The notes: generated by a model not told the origin, from the sequence alone. Shown: positions 50,228 through 61,311, counted from the first letter of the stretch. The stretch is 64,000 bases of DNA from Chondrus crispus (GCF_000350225.1 NW_005178726.1:145437-209436), one strand, 5' to 3'. Translations and numbers: made by a program.

Positions 50228-51231
50228 ATGCCTCGAGGACCGACTATTACAGACCTCGAAAGGGGCCAGATACTCGCTCTTCACAGGGAGTGTAACTCAT
50301 ATAGAAAGATCGCAGAGATGGTGAATCGCTCCCTTGGCGCTGTGCAAAGCGTGGTAAGACAAGGCTTTAAATCTAAAGCGCCCAGAAAGTGGAAAGGCAA
50401 CCAAAAACTTTCCCAGACTCAGCAGAGGGCAATGGTTCGGATGGCACTACAAGGGGAGGATAGTGCCAGGACGATTCAGGCTGAACTGAATCTACCTATC
50501 GGCAGCCGACGCGTTCAACAAATCCTTCGTGCAGTGCGGTATCTGAAGTATAAGAAAATGATAACGGCACCACAGATGACCCCTATTCATAAAGAGAATA
50601 GGGTTAAGTGGTGCCGCCAATATATAAGTAAGGGAGAATAATTTTGGAATACTGTCATCTTCAGTGATGAAAAAAGTTTAACGGAGACGGACCAGATGGT
50701 CTTGCATCTTACTGGCACGACTTGAGGACGAAAGAGAGGATATTTTCTAAAAGACAGATGGGAGGGTTTTCTGTAATGATATGGGGTTCCATCAGCCTCC
50801 ACGGTGTATATCCTCTCCTTTTTATGGATGGTCGCCAGGATTCAACGAATTACTGCGAAGTTTTAAGAGATGGACTGCTATCGTTCGCGGCGGAGGTGTT
50901 TGGTGAGGGTCATAATTGGTTCTTTCAGCAGGACAACGTTCCCATTCATACCTCCAATTCCACTAAGAATTGGCTCTCAGACCACTCTATCACTACGCTG
51001 CCATGGCCGCCGAAGTCCCCCGATGTCAATATTATAGAGAATGTGTGGGGAATGATGGCTAGGACTGTCTATGCCAGAGGTAGGCATTATGAAAATGTAG
51101 ATGATTTGAAGGTGGCTATAGAGGAGGCGTGGTCTACAGTAGCATCAGACCTTTTACTCAAGCTTTACAAAAGCTTAACCCGTCGCATGCATGCAGTGAT
51201 GGATGCTGGCGGCGGTGCGACGAAGTATTAA
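50228..51231 (+). pseudogene. Tc1/mariner transposase pseudogene
   Basis: The first segment (50228-50641) codes the paired-like helix-turn-helix N-terminus (TITDLERGQILALHREC, YRKIAEMVNRS). A TAA stop at 50639-50641 then interrupts the frame just before FWNTVIFSDEK, the first catalytic Asp. A one-base deletion in an A run (about 50670-50676) shifts the rest, which continues at 50722-51231 with QQDNVPIH and SPDVNIIENVW, the second Asp and the Glu of a DD34E-type enzyme. All three catalytic residues survive, so decay is recent. Confidence 0.88.
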
Positions 51232-51295
51232 AAGCTATTTGGTGTTTTGTGTCATATAGAATTTCGCGTATTTATGGCTATTGGGCGACGTTTTT

Positions 51296-52328
51296 TATAA
51301 ATAGATTGCCGTTGTTTACTTTTTGCATCGAACTGACATTACAGGCGTTTTTATCGGCGCGAGTTCATGACGGACACGTGCCGGAGCGGCACGTGTTACA
51401 ATAAAAGCACATGTTCACATCTTATTGAAGACTGTATTTATTCTAACTTCGCTCACTGTACAGTACTGTTGGAACACCTGGCTTCAGGGCTACGTGGCAT
51501 GTTATGATGCCTCACAGGCGTCCCGAGATCGTGCTCCTGTGTACGTTGCGGTTTGCAGGGGATGCGGGGACGCGGGAGACTGGAACGAAGGGAACTCTGG
51601 GGCCAGCAGACAGGGCGATCGGTACTGGCGGTGATCGTGAGAGGCCGTGGGAGAAGAGCGCAGTCTGTGGGGGATGGAGGGAAATCGAGGGCGCGCAGAT
51701 GGGGTGAGTCGAAGGGGAAGCGGACCGATAGTAGGGAGCGTGTAGTGGGCCCGTGGACACGCTGAGGGAATCGAAGGTGGGGACGGCGGGTTGTGCGCTC
51801 TTTGTCGGGCGCCGAAGGGAAGAGCGGGTAAGGAGACACCACCAGCACGAAGCGCAATGTGTGGGGAAGACGAGAGCTGATAAGTCGGTAGATAAGGAGG
51901 GATAGACTGGGAGGAAGGAGCAGAGGGACACACACACAGACGAAGGAGAAGCAGGAGAACCAGAAGAGAAGAGGATCGAAAGGACTTTGGGCAAGGGCGT
52001 CAGGTGGATTCCTGAGGTGCCCGAGTGGATTCTCGAGCAGCGCCACCCAAGTAGCCTTTTGACTCCAATAAAAGACCTGGCTTTCATTGTGTCCAGGAGT
52101 GGTCACAACTGTACAGTACTACTGTACAGTAGTAGAGGTATGGTACTGCTGCCCTCGGGAATATACAGAATGTGGGATAAATTGACATAATATGTAAGGC
52201 CATCCCCACCGCGGAAAATTATCTATCTCTATAGCGCACATTTGTTGCTTGGCCATTGGCAGATTGCGGAGTGTAATGCCGGCCAAAATTACAGCTCTAT
52301 TCGAGTTAGATAGTCTCTAATCTAATTG
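51296..52328. other. Intergenic, no gene supported
   Basis: From the right Tc1 end to the Harbinger gene. A 217-codon minus ORF (51453-52106) is low-complexity Ser/Pro/Leu and unconvincing. TACAGTAC-type repeats lie at about 52106-52135. TAAGGCCATCCCCACCGC near 52195 could be a Harbinger terminal repeat. Confidence 0.4.
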
Positions 52329-53858
52329 ATGCCGATCAGCACTTTGAACATTACCGCGGCAAAGAAGTCTATTCTCTTCGCAACCTCGAGCCCACAAGGA
52401 GCGAGCATGGCGGAGCCCAATGAAGCACCTATCGATTGGAACTGGCTTGGCCGTGAGTGTGAGGAGATGAGGAAGTCCATGGGCTCGCTATCAAGCTCTA
52501 GCGGCGGTGAGCAGCAGCCAGCACTCGCTAGCGTGCACGACGACGATGACAGCGAGGATGATGAGATGGTGGTCGCGGCGATATCATTTCTGAGCGCCAG
52601 CAGCCGGGGCATAGGGCTTCCTCCGCGCTGGCATCGTGGCTCCACACATGGCCGGAGAGTGAACAAGCGGCGCGGCTTTGACTGGGGCATGGAACGAATA
52701 GTCGATGACTATTTCGCAGAAGATTGCGTATACAGTGTCGACGACTTCGAAAGAAGGTTTAGGGTCCCAAGGCAGGTGTTTGAAAGGGTGAGGTATGCCC
52801 TTGAGGGGAGCGGCGTGTTCGTGCGGCGCGTCGATGCCTTAGGGGTCCCCGGTATTCACCCGCTGCAGAGAATCGTGGCGGCAATGCGCATGTTGTCGAC
52901 AGGCGTAGGCGGCGATGTCGTGGATGAGTACTGCCGGGTGTCCGAAACCAGCGCTCTGATTTCGCTTAAGGAGTTCTCGAAAAGCGTTGTGGCCGCGTTT
53001 GGGGGCGAGTACCTTAGGGCTCCGACTGAGTCAGATCTAAGGCGCATCATGGCCATCAACGCTGCTCGCGGATTTCCGGGCTGCATCGGCTCGATCGACT
53101 GCCAGCATTATAGGTGGAGGAGCTGCCCGAAGGCTTGGGCCGGGCAGTTTCAAGGGAAAGAGAAGAGCCCTACGCTGGTATTAGAGGCAATTGCGGACGC
53201 GGAGCTATGGTTTTGGCATGTATTCTTTGGCATGCCAGGGTCGTGCAATGACATCAATGTCCTCGACTCCTCGGAGACACTTTCGGGCATCATGAAGGGG
53301 ATGTTTCCGCCGAAGATTGGCTACAAAGTTGGGAGCGAGGCGATGAGCTTCCCGTACTACCTGGCGGACGGCATATACCCCAATTGGCGCATCTTCATCA
53401 AGACGTTCAAAAGCCCACAATCTGCAGAAGAGTCTGCATTCGCCCAGGCGCAAGAGGCTGTGCGCAAGGATGTTGAGCGCGCGTTTGGTGTGCTCGTGCA
53501 GCGGTTTCAAATAGTCGCGAAGCCCATCAACTTGTGGTACCGAGATGACATTGCAGCCGTTGTGAAATGCTGCGTCATTCTGCACAACATGACCGTAGAG
53601 GCCCGGCGGGACAGCTACGAGTCGGGAATGGTGCATCTGTTGCAGTCTGAAGAGGCGAGGCTGTCCTCGGAGGGCGTGTCACAGATATTTCGGTGGCAAT
53701 CACAGCAAGCGCTTGAAACCTCTGGCGAACTGCCTGATGGGATGTGGGCGGCGCAAGTTCTGAGCCGCGAGGAGGAGGTGACGTGCTCTGCTGCGCACAG
53801 GGAGCTGACCTGGAAGCTCATGAAGCACATTTGGGATCGCGAGGGCCGTCGCTCGTAG
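52329..53858 (+). CDS. PIF/Harbinger transposase (plant transposon family)
   Basis: 509 aa from the ATG at 52329; a second ATG at 52407 has a better context (GCGAGCATGG). Motifs of the PIF/Harbinger DDE nuclease are all present: GSIDCQHYRWRSCPKAW (first Asp), GSCNDINVLDSS (second Asp), YYLADGIYPNW and QEAVRKDVERAFGVLVQRF (Glu), then CCVILHNM. The N-terminus is acidic with a WNWLG segment. The frame is intact, so the copy may be functional. The partner gene lies downstream in convergent orientation. Confidence 0.88.
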   Translation: MPISTLNITAAKKSILFATSSPQGASMAEPNEAPIDWNWLGRECEEMRKSMGSLSSSSGGEQQPALASVHDDDDSEDDEMVVAAISFLSASSRGIGLPPRWHRGSTHGRRVNKRRGFDWGMERIVDDYFAEDCVYSVDDFERRFRVPRQVFERVRYALEGSGVFVRRVDALGVPGIHPLQRIVAAMRMLSTGVGGDVVDEYCRVSETSALISLKEFSKSVVAAFGGEYLRAPTESDLRRIMAINAARGFPGCIGSIDCQHYRWRSCPKAWAGQFQGKEKSPTLVLEAIADAELWFWHVFFGMPGSCNDINVLDSSETLSGIMKGMFPPKIGYKVGSEAMSFPYYLADGIYPNWRIFIKTFKSPQSAEESAFAQAQEAVRKDVERAFGVLVQRFQIVAKPINLWYRDDIAAVVKCCVILHNMTVEARRDSYESGMVHLLQSEEARLSSEGVSQIFRWQSQQALETSGELPDGMWAAQVLSREEEVTCSAAHRELTWKLMKHIWDREGRRS

Positions 53859-53962
53859 GTTTTATTGCGGAGACATAGGAGTAGGGCGTGCTCAGCGGGG
53901 CGAGGAGTAAAAGAGAGACTATGTTGACACCCATCAGGAGCAAAGGAGACAGTCCGCCCCCC

Positions 53963-54545
53963 CTACCCCGCAGTGTGGTCGCCACCGAGCCCATCTGCGG
54001 ACAGCGCGGCTTGCAGACGGCTCTCTTGCTTCTTGCGAAGCATCCGCAGAATGTTGGCGACCGACCGGCCATCCTCATCAGTGGGCTTTGTCAGCGACGC
54101 GGCTGCAACTGTGGCCTGCGCAATGGCAACGGCGCTTCGGTCCTCGCGCGCCTCGTGACGGCGCCTCTCCGCTGCCAGGTCCTCTAGCCTGCTCCTTTCG
54201 GATCTGTCTTGCTGCTTCTCCGCAATATCCACCCTCCGGGTGAGCGCGTGGGCCATCGCCTGCATGGACGCAGCGACTGCCGGGTCCGCGCGGCTGCTTA
54301 AGCGCGCGGCCTTCGCGGCGCTCCTGCCGAGGGCTCCGCCGCGCCGCTTGTTCCCAATCGGCTCAGGGCTGCCCGGCAAAGGCATGGCATCAGGGACTGG
54401 AGTCGCACCTCTCGGAGCCGGGCTGGGGTCTTGATCGCCGCTCGACGACGGGGTGGGCGCGCCGGAGGCTCCGGGGCCAGCCCCATCTTCACCATCATCG
54501 CCGTCGCCCTCGCTGTTGTCATCGCCCCCTGTGTGGTATCACAGC
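53963..54545 (-). CDS. Harbinger accessory (Myb-like partner) protein, N-terminal part missing
   Basis: The frame is open from about 54545 to the TAG at 53963, with an ATG at 54385 giving 140 aa. An acidic linker (GDDNSEGDGDDGEDG) leads to GNKRRGGALGRSAAKAARLS, then a coiled coil (RRVDIAEKQQDRSERSRLEDLAAERRRHEAR) and ILRMLRKKQESRL. This is the C-terminal layout of the DNA-binding partner of Harbinger transposases; the Myb/trihelix part should lie upstream, but a minisatellite begins right there. An upstream acceptor (CACACAG, about 54530) could also mean a lost or distant exon. No DNA-binding domain is seen. Confidence 0.55.
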
Positions 54546-54579
54546 CCAGATTTGTAATTTATACGGCACCCGCCGCCGC

Positions 54580-54770
54580 GGGTGCCTTACAGGCGGACGG
54601 ACTACACGTGTGCATTACACGCGCACGCGCACGCTCACACGGGCATTACAGGCGGACGCCTACACGTGTGCCTTACAGGCGGACGGACTACACGTGGGCA
54701 TTACAGGCCGATGGACTACACGGGTGCCTTACAGGCGGAAGATCTACTGTATACGTTACAGCCCGGAGGT
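54580..54770. repeat. Minisatellite, TTACAGGCGGACGGACTACACGTG type
   Basis: About six imperfect ~30-36-bp units share TTACAGGCGGA, GACTACACG and GTGCC (for example near 54587, 54650, 54674, 54704 and 54730). The block sits between the truncated accessory gene and the gypsy leader. Confidence 0.7.
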
Positions 54771-54839
54771 TGTATATGATAAGGTACCGTAGTAATGGCA
54801 CAGTACAGTGCATTACAGAATAGAGTACAGTAGTACAGT

Positions 54840-55547
54840 AGGACGGACAATGTCCAAGACCCCGCGACCTCGCTTATTTAAGCGACGGCGACGGGCAATG
54901 ACAGTAAACAGTCAAGGATCTTTTGGGAACGGATTTCCTTCGACGGTGCGACACCGCGGGTCAAGACAAGCCTCTGACTTAGGCGACATTGTCGGCATCT
55001 GTCTTGCGACGTTTCCCTGGCTTCTATTGCCTTTACTTTACCTTTTCCATTCCTCCGTCTTTGCGACCACGCGGGCTAAGACTGGCCTCTAGCCTGGGCG
55101 TATTACTGTCGCACGACCTATTTCTCTCTCCCTGCATTGTGACGATTGTCAAGTCGCGGGCTACGACAAGCCTCTGGCCTTGGCGGCACTATTGACATCT
55201 GTCCCGCTCGTTCCCTCTAGGAGTTTCCGCTACTCGGCGCTCCGCCCGTGTCTGACACTAGTCTTTAGGCTTGGGTTCACCCCTGTTTTGTGTGTTCTTA
55301 CACCACCCCTTCCAGTGCTGGTCCCATTCCGGGTCCGCACTTCGACCAGTACGTCGTGCTTTTACAGTCGGCCGACGTACTTCCCCTTTGCTCTACCACA
55401 GTCCCGATCTACCGCGGGACACCCCCTATTGGTTGTTACCTCTTCCTCGAGCTAGCTCATAGCTGGCGACCGCCACTATACTACAGTGGTCTCCCGACCT
55501 AGAAGAGGCTGTTAACCAACTGCAATTACTTTCGCTGACAAGAAGAC
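54840..55547 (+). other. Leader/possible 5' LTR region of the gypsy element
   Basis: Three imperfect ~100-bp repeats begin with GCGGGYYAAGAC-type sequence followed by GCCTCT (near 54955, 55069 and 55155). A TTATTTAAG box lies at about 54873. TGGCGACCGCCA at 55464-55475 could be the primer-binding site. LTR ends are not resolved. Confidence 0.35.
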
Positions 55548-57785
55548 ATGGATCCGTCAAACAAGAGGAGAATGGATTTGGCACGCCGCCGTGTTGCCAA
55601 TTCCCGCTCGATGGACTCCTTAAGAGCTCAAGACACTTCGCCGATACGGCAACAACCTGCTTTTACAGCTGCCATGGTCGCAGAGACCAAGGACTCACCG
55701 AACAAACTTGGCATTGGAGCAAGCGCAGGAGCTTCAGCCCAAATCACGGCCCCTACATCTCCGCCAGATGGGCCACAAGATGAGACCGACCTCGCAAAAA
55801 GTACTGGTTCGTCAGAGGACTTTTGGCAGCAGATAAAAGAGTTCATTTCTGAACAGATCGACTCGAAGCTACAAATTGCCATTCCGGCTATTCGTCAAGA
55901 GACCGAGACACGAATTACAGCCCAAGCATATGGCATCTACGATGACACAGTGTCTTTGCAGAACCACGAGGCACTGGTGGCCCGTGTGAAAGCGTCAGAA
56001 AGACAAATCAAGGTTTTACAAGACAAACTGGATTTTTCCAAACGATCAATTGACCCTAGAAGAGATCCATACGAACCCCCTGTACAACGATCTTATCAAC
56101 AGAGAGGTTCTTCGTACCTAGATCAAGATGACAGCGATGGATCCGTATCATCCCTGGAAATCACTACAGGAGTTCGTGACTCAGCAAGCCGCCGTGCGAC
56201 GCATAAGAGACGCCTTCAGCAGAAGATCAAGAGTCTGGATGACGAGGATGCCGATGGAGATCGTTTTGTGGTCCGATCCGGACGACCTCGAAGAGGGCCG
56301 AAGATGGCGGGCCTGAAAGAGCTTCAACCGAGCGACCCTCGCTTTACAAATGTGTTATCTTATCGTCGTTATCGACTGCTAAATACCGATCCATCTCGTG
56401 GATTGGAAGTCTCAAAGGAGACAGGGCTCTATTCAAGGCGTCTCGCCCACACCATGTTGCCGGTGGCATTTTCGGGCGAGAAGCCGATAGCCATTCTCCA
56501 GTTCCTCAGAACGTTTCAGCAGGAACTGGATGGAAATGGCTTAAGTGAAGGAGCAGCCCTCCTTCTTTGTCCCAAATTCTTGAAGGGCGACGCCCTGGAA
56601 GCGTACAACGCCCAATTCGATCTCGCAGGAGACCGACTAGGCGGTTTCGCCACTTGGCCGGAGGCAGTACAATTTCTATTACGCACTTACGCCAAGGATG
56701 CGTATATCGAGGATGCCTTAACGGCTTTGGAAGACTGTCGTCAAGGACATCAAGAAGATGAGGAGGTCTACGGTAGAAGACTGAAGAAGGCCACTCGTGC
56801 CATATCTGGGGTATTCTCCCAGCAAGATCTCATCACGAAATTCCTCCGCGGCCTGAGGCCAGATATAAAGCCGTTACTCAGGCACACGCGAAGAGATTAC
56901 AACGGCCCTAACGCATTTCAAGACTTCGTCGATCAGGCAAAGGCCCAAGGCTCGGCACATCGTGCTCTCTTAGACTACCGAGTCGGCGGGTTGAATGGCC
57001 GCAAGATGTCCCAAGGACGGGTGCTAGCTGTCCGGGAGCATCGAGACGATGACGGCAGCATATTCCGTCAGGCATCGGAAAGGCTTCCCCGCAGCGATGC
57101 AATCAATGCTGTCGGCACGAACGCCCCTTTGAACACCAGCATGGCGTCTTCAGAGATCACAGAGATTTTAAATCCAGACTTTTCTGTTCACTGGAAGCAT
57201 GACAGCGATCTTAACAAAGGCGATGCCACTAATGGCTCTTCCGAAGCCACCTACAAGTCTGCCCTAGACGAAGTTCACGACAACGAAGTCCACGTCGTGC
57301 GACACTCCGATCACTGTGGCACTCAGGAAATCCCCTCATACATACGCCGCGACGGCAACCGTATGACGGCTCCGCCATCAAGGGCCCGCCCTCCCACTGG
57401 CACAGCGCCAATGAACCGATCGAAGGTCCCCATGGGTCCCTCAGATAGACAAGGATGGAGAAGATATGGTGAGCCGTCCGCAAATCGACCCGATGATGTC
57501 TGCTTCGACTGCTATGAACAAGGTCACCGACGCCCTCGATGTCCGTATAGCGACAGAGCCCATGATTCTCACTACTTCGACATGGTGAGAGAAAATTATT
57601 ACGCTCTCACCCAAGGCCAACGAGACTGGCTCCATAACCGGGATCAAACCCCAGGGTTCGCCTATGCCGAAGGCACAGCCCACGGCTTCCAAGCCGGACC
57701 CTTACCAGTTTTTAAGCCACGATCGAACACGCCTTATGAGGCGCCAGTCGTTCGACGGAGCCAAAATCGGCAGACGAAAAACTAG
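55548..57785 (+). CDS. Ty3/gypsy Gag protein
   Basis: 745 aa from the ATG at 55548. An N-terminal coiled coil and a basic linker lead to the retrotransposon Gag domain (about 300-450: PVAFSGEKPIAILQFLRTFQQEL, CPKFLKGDALEAYNAQF, FLLRTYAKDAYIEDALTALEDC, LITKFLRGLRPDIKPLL). A single CCHC zinc knuckle is CFDCYEQGHRRPRC (about 645-658). The protein packages the element RNA into virus-like particles. The frame is intact. Pol follows in the -1 frame with a 46-nt overlap. Confidence 0.9.
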   Translation: MDPSNKRRMDLARRRVANSRSMDSLRAQDTSPIRQQPAFTAAMVAETKDSPNKLGIGASAGASAQITAPTSPPDGPQDETDLAKSTGSSEDFWQQIKEFISEQIDSKLQIAIPAIRQETETRITAQAYGIYDDTVSLQNHEALVARVKASERQIKVLQDKLDFSKRSIDPRRDPYEPPVQRSYQQRGSSYLDQDDSDGSVSSLEITTGVRDSASRRATHKRRLQQKIKSLDDEDADGDRFVVRSGRPRRGPKMAGLKELQPSDPRFTNVLSYRRYRLLNTDPSRGLEVSKETGLYSRRLAHTMLPVAFSGEKPIAILQFLRTFQQELDGNGLSEGAALLLCPKFLKGDALEAYNAQFDLAGDRLGGFATWPEAVQFLLRTYAKDAYIEDALTALEDCRQGHQEDEEVYGRRLKKATRAISGVFSQQDLITKFLRGLRPDIKPLLRHTRRDYNGPNAFQDFVDQAKAQGSAHRALLDYRVGGLNGRKMSQGRVLAVREHRDDDGSIFRQASERLPRSDAINAVGTNAPLNTSMASSEITEILNPDFSVHWKHDSDLNKGDATNGSSEATYKSALDEVHDNEVHVVRHSDHCGTQEIPSYIRRDGNRMTAPPSRARPPTGTAPMNRSKVPMGPSDRQGWRRYGEPSANRPDDVCFDCYEQGHRRPRCPYSDRAHDSHYFDMVRENYYALTQGQRDWLHNRDQTPGFAYAEGTAHGFQAGPLPVFKPRSNTPYEAPVVRRSQNRQTKN

Positions 57786-59080
57786 GAAGGGGCCTTACTG
57801 CGGGTGTCCATCCCAAGGCCAAGGCCCCACCGTGGAATACCACAAGGAGAACAGAATCACCCAGTACGTCGGACGACAATCAAGAAGCCTGGGTGCAACC
57901 AAAAGAAATTCTTGAACGACCATATGGTCTACCCCGATGGATTCGACTTGATCAATATCAGAGAACTCCCATATGCGCCTTGTCCACGTACAATTACAAG
58001 GTCGCTGCCCTCATTGGGCTCTCGAAGAATTCATTGGGAAGTGCGCTTACCGTCCTAGACACAGGGGCAGGTCCAAACCTGATTCGGCTGGACATGCTAT
58101 CATTGGAAGCACAAAGTCAAATTGACAATTCAAAAGAGCTGGTCTCATTATCAAGCGCCTCGAATCACCGGCTTGAAACACTGGGAATAATCCATCTTGC
58201 CGTGGCGCTCGGCAGCTATCACACGAGACAGCCATTCATCGTCGTGAGACAATTAGGCGCGGACGCCATCTTGGGATGTACGTTTCTGGACGATCACGTT
58301 TCCGCCGTTCACATCCGAAGGCGGTCAGTCGAGCTATGCTCCGGAGATGAAGTACCCATTCAAAGGAGACCTGCGATGACCCCCATCAGCCGTCCGACGG
58401 GGGAATGCCCCGAAGTGAGTACCAAACGAGACGGAGACCTATTTCTTAGAGTTACCAAGGCCGTCGAAATTCCGGCAGGCACGGAAATGGCTGTTAAAGT
58501 CAGCTGCCCAGCCTCTGGCACTGTAGTCCTAGAGACAAGACCGGAAGTCTATCTAAGAAAGCAAGTCAGCCTGTCCAATGGGGTCGCTGACATCCGTCCT
58601 CATGTCCCATTCTTAGTCCGCGTTGCGAACTTCTCACGGTCAACGACCAAACTTCAAAAACCAGAGCGGATTGGAATTGCTGTGACAGCACCCAATCAAA
58701 TTATGTCGGTCGACTTTGGTCTGCCAACCAGAGAAATATCACGAGATGAAGAGGGGGCAGGGCCTGGCCTCCTGTCGCTGGTACCGCCGGAAAAATCTAG
58801 TCATGGAGACAAGAAGTCGAAGTCGACAGATATTGATGACTTAGAACTCGATCATCTGTCGGACGACAATCGACGCAAGGTGCAAAAGCTCCTCCGTCCA
58901 TTCGCCAAAATGTGGCAAGGTCAACTGGGCTCCGTGGACATAACAGAACACAGGATACCGTTAGTACCGGGGGCCAAACCGGTTTTCTCCCAGCCATATC
59001 GAGCAGGTCCTGGGGCCAGGAAAGTCTTGAAAGAATCCGTACAGGAGATGCTGGACAAGGATGTTGTGGTACAACCGTAG
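57740..59080 (+). CDS. Ty3/gypsy Pol, protease and start of reverse transcriptase (3' truncated)
   Basis: The frame opens at 57740, overlaps the end of gag in the -1 frame (as expected for -1 frameshifting) and ends at a TAG at 59080. The aspartic protease has VLDTGAGPNLI and the ILGCTFLDDH flap end. After a linker comes the reverse transcriptase entry segment (HRIPLVPGAKPVFSQPYRAGP, KVLKESVQEMLDKDVV). Everything after that, including the catalytic YxDD region, RNase H and integrase, is missing. The break coincides with the start of an LTR at 59065. The element copy cannot move by itself. Confidence 0.85.
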   Translation, partial: GASRSTEPKSADEKLGRGLTAGVHPKAKAPPWNTTRRTESPSTSDDNQEAWVQPKEILERPYGLPRWIRLDQYQRTPICALSTYNYKVAALIGLSKNSLGSALTVLDTGAGPNLIRLDMLSLEAQSQIDNSKELVSLSSASNHRLETLGIIHLAVALGSYHTRQPFIVVRQLGADAILGCTFLDDHVSAVHIRRRSVELCSGDEVPIQRRPAMTPISRPTGECPEVSTKRDGDLFLRVTKAVEIPAGTEMAVKVSCPASGTVVLETRPEVYLRKQVSLSNGVADIRPHVPFLVRVANFSRSTTKLQKPERIGIAVTAPNQIMSVDFGLPTREISRDEEGAGPGLLSLVPPEKSSHGDKKSKSTDIDDLELDHLSDDNRRKVQKLLRPFAKMWQGQLGSVDITEHRIPLVPGAKPVFSQPYRAGPGARKVLKESVQEMLDKDVVVQP

Positions 59081-59664
59081 GGACGCTAAACCGTAAACGG
59101 AAAAGGACAGGCTGTACCTAAAATGAGGGAGCTTGGGGGACCGCTACACTGGAGCGTCAGGTAGAATAATCCGGAACGGTAGGAAGCACAGGACAAGGGA
59201 GGTACACCGCACTGGACACGCGCAGTCGTACTGGGGTGTAGAGCAGTACGACCGGTGGCGAGCTGGAAACCTGAGGGACTTACTTAACCGTACGGTAAAG
59301 GACTAGGGTAGGAAGTAAGGGGAGGCGTGCTTGCCTCGGTTTACCTCCAGCCCGGTGCCCCCATATCTTATACCCCCTAGTAGGGCGGTGGCACCGGACG
59401 GACTACAGTAGCTGTACATACTGTAGCCAGCTTACTGTAGCTTACGGTAACTAAAAATGACTACTGTACTAACCCACCGATCGGTCGCGCACCACGTGTA
59501 CACCTGCACTAGCTGGTACCACTAACTACACGTGGACTCCCACGTGGCCACATCTACACGTGCTGGCCACGTATGCACCGTATCGGTTAACATCTTACTA
59601 CTGTACTTGGCGAGGCCTCTGGCGCCCGCCTAGTGCAGTAGCGCCACTTGGCAATTGTACCACA
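59065..59664 (-). mobile_element. LTR (600 bp) with TGTGGTACAA...TTGTACCACA ends
   Basis: It starts TGTGGTACAA at 59065 and ends TTGTACCACA at 59664, a 10-bp terminal inversion with TG...CA ends. To its right is the purine tract TAAGAAGGGGGG on the minus strand (59667-59678), as expected next to the 3' LTR of a minus-strand gypsy element. The left edge cuts the plus-strand pol. CACGTG-rich DNA lies inside (about 59490-59575). Confidence 0.6.
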
Positions 59665-61311
59665 AACCCCCCTTCTTAAATGACGGCACGTCCTCGTGCC
59701 GTCCGTCCCGGAGACTGCATTTCCACTTCAAGTCTTCCCACCACGGCCATCCTTGGCGCGAACATTCCGTATCGGTACTAGCCACCGCTTGGCTGCCGAC
59801 GACCTCACTGCGCGGACCCTCTCCGTCATGGGCAAGCGCCGGTGCCCCGGTCGGGCAGCATGGCGGTTTTTCGCTTGGCCATGTGAGCCGGGCGCTAATT
59901 TCCATGCGGTTGCGATCCCTGCTTCCTGACGCGACTAACCGTATTCCATCCCGACTGACTTCTTGATCGACAGGTCCTAATCACCCTCTCTCACCCGTAC
60001 AGTACCGGTAACGGATCAAAGGACAGGGGGAAACCCGACGGTGCCGGCCACGACAGCGCCGGCAACACGGTCGAGGGCTGGGGCGAGACTGCCTCGCCTT
60101 CCCGTGTCGAGATCGCACCGGAGTATTCCCGTGCAGAGACTCCCGTAGCTCGTCTGAACGGTGGGTAGGTTAAGAGCAGCGGCGGTAACGCCAGCTGCCC
60201 CCAACCCGCTGGACAGGGCCGACGGCTCGACGGTAATATAAACCTCGCCGGAGCCGCGTCTCGAGGACCGACAGGGCTTGGAATCTCTGGGAGATCGCCC
60301 GTCCAGTATTCCCGAGCCACGAGCTTGTCCACCGTCTGCGGATGTCGGGGCGTGCCGTAGCTGCCCCGGAGATGCTCCGCGGACGGATTTCCCAACGGTG
60401 ACACCGGGGAATAATTATCTTCGACGGTCTAGGGTCTGAGTGGGGCTCGGTTGGCCCCACGCCCCCGGAAGATACCGTAAGGACTTTTACGCAGATGTCC
60501 GCCCCGGTAGTTAGAGGAGAATCCCCCTTGAGGCGGCCCCGATGGCGACGGAGATCGAGAAAGACCCAGCGATGGGCCAGTCTCCTGCGAAGGCGGCCTT
60601 GTCGGTGAGAAGGGTAACTGCAGCGACACGCGTGCCGACAACAGGTGGCGAGGGATCGCCTCCTATGGGGACGGCTGTGCCATTCTCCCTGCCATCGAGG
60701 CGTTGATTCCACCGCCCTCGCGGGACAGTACCACCCCGCGGTGGGCTCCACCCATTCGTGGTGCCGAGGCGGCTACCACGGCTTCCGCGGGGACCCTGAG
60801 CGAATGCGGTGCTTCCTCGTCCTCAGGGCCCCCCTGGTTTGGGGTTGGAGCTGACGCTCCTCCGCCAGGCCGCGGGGTAGGTGCATCACCACTTTTGGCT
60901 TCCTCGTCCTCGTGGAGGAGGGGAGCCAACCATTCGGTACTGCCTGCGCCCACCTTGGGGGGCCCGACAGGATCTCACCCTCACCGCCCGCTGGCTCCGG
61001 CAAACAGTCCATCCGGAGAGCCCTCGCGGCTCGGTGTTGAGGCGGCCGCCCCTCCGCGAAATCGCGGGGCCGGCGCGGCCCCCATGCCCGGTACCAGCCT
61101 TCCGCGAGCGTCGGTGGACCGTCGGTACAGTTCGTGTGCGCCTACCCGAGGCTGTCAAGCGGTCGTTGGGCGCGAGCATCGCGGGGAGCCCTGCGAAGCA
61201 CCGTGGCGCGTTAAGTTGCCCAAGCGCGGGAGGTAGGAGTACCAACCGCTTTAGGGGTCAATAGACGCAGTGCAAGCTGCCCCGGAGCGGTGCTGCTCCG
61301 TTTTCCATCTC

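Larger units (their letters stand above)
45956..51295 (+). mobile_element. Tc1/mariner element interrupted by a nested transposon
   Basis: Terminal inverted repeats of about 42 bp: left AAAAACCGCGCATAATTGGG..., right, read backwards, AAAAACGTCGCCCAATAGCC... (33 of 42 match by eye, with ATACGCGAAATTC shared). Each end is flanked by TA (45954-45955 and 51296-51297). The element's transposase is a pseudogene at 50228-51231. Removing the nested 4097-bp element and one 4-bp duplication leaves 1239 bp, a normal Tc1/mariner length. Confidence 0.8.

Noticed and set aside
51453..52106. 217-codon minus-strand ORF
   Set aside because: Low-complexity Ser/Pro/Leu text without a domain;重
54587..54590. GCC/TTA at 54585-54590 as right end of the Harbinger element
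   Set aside because: The 3-bp flank does not match the left TAA, and the same words recur in the minisatellite.
60170..60751. 193-codon minus-strand ORF in the repeat region
   Set aside because: Arg-rich, no domain, and the other frames are equally open; not supported as a gene.
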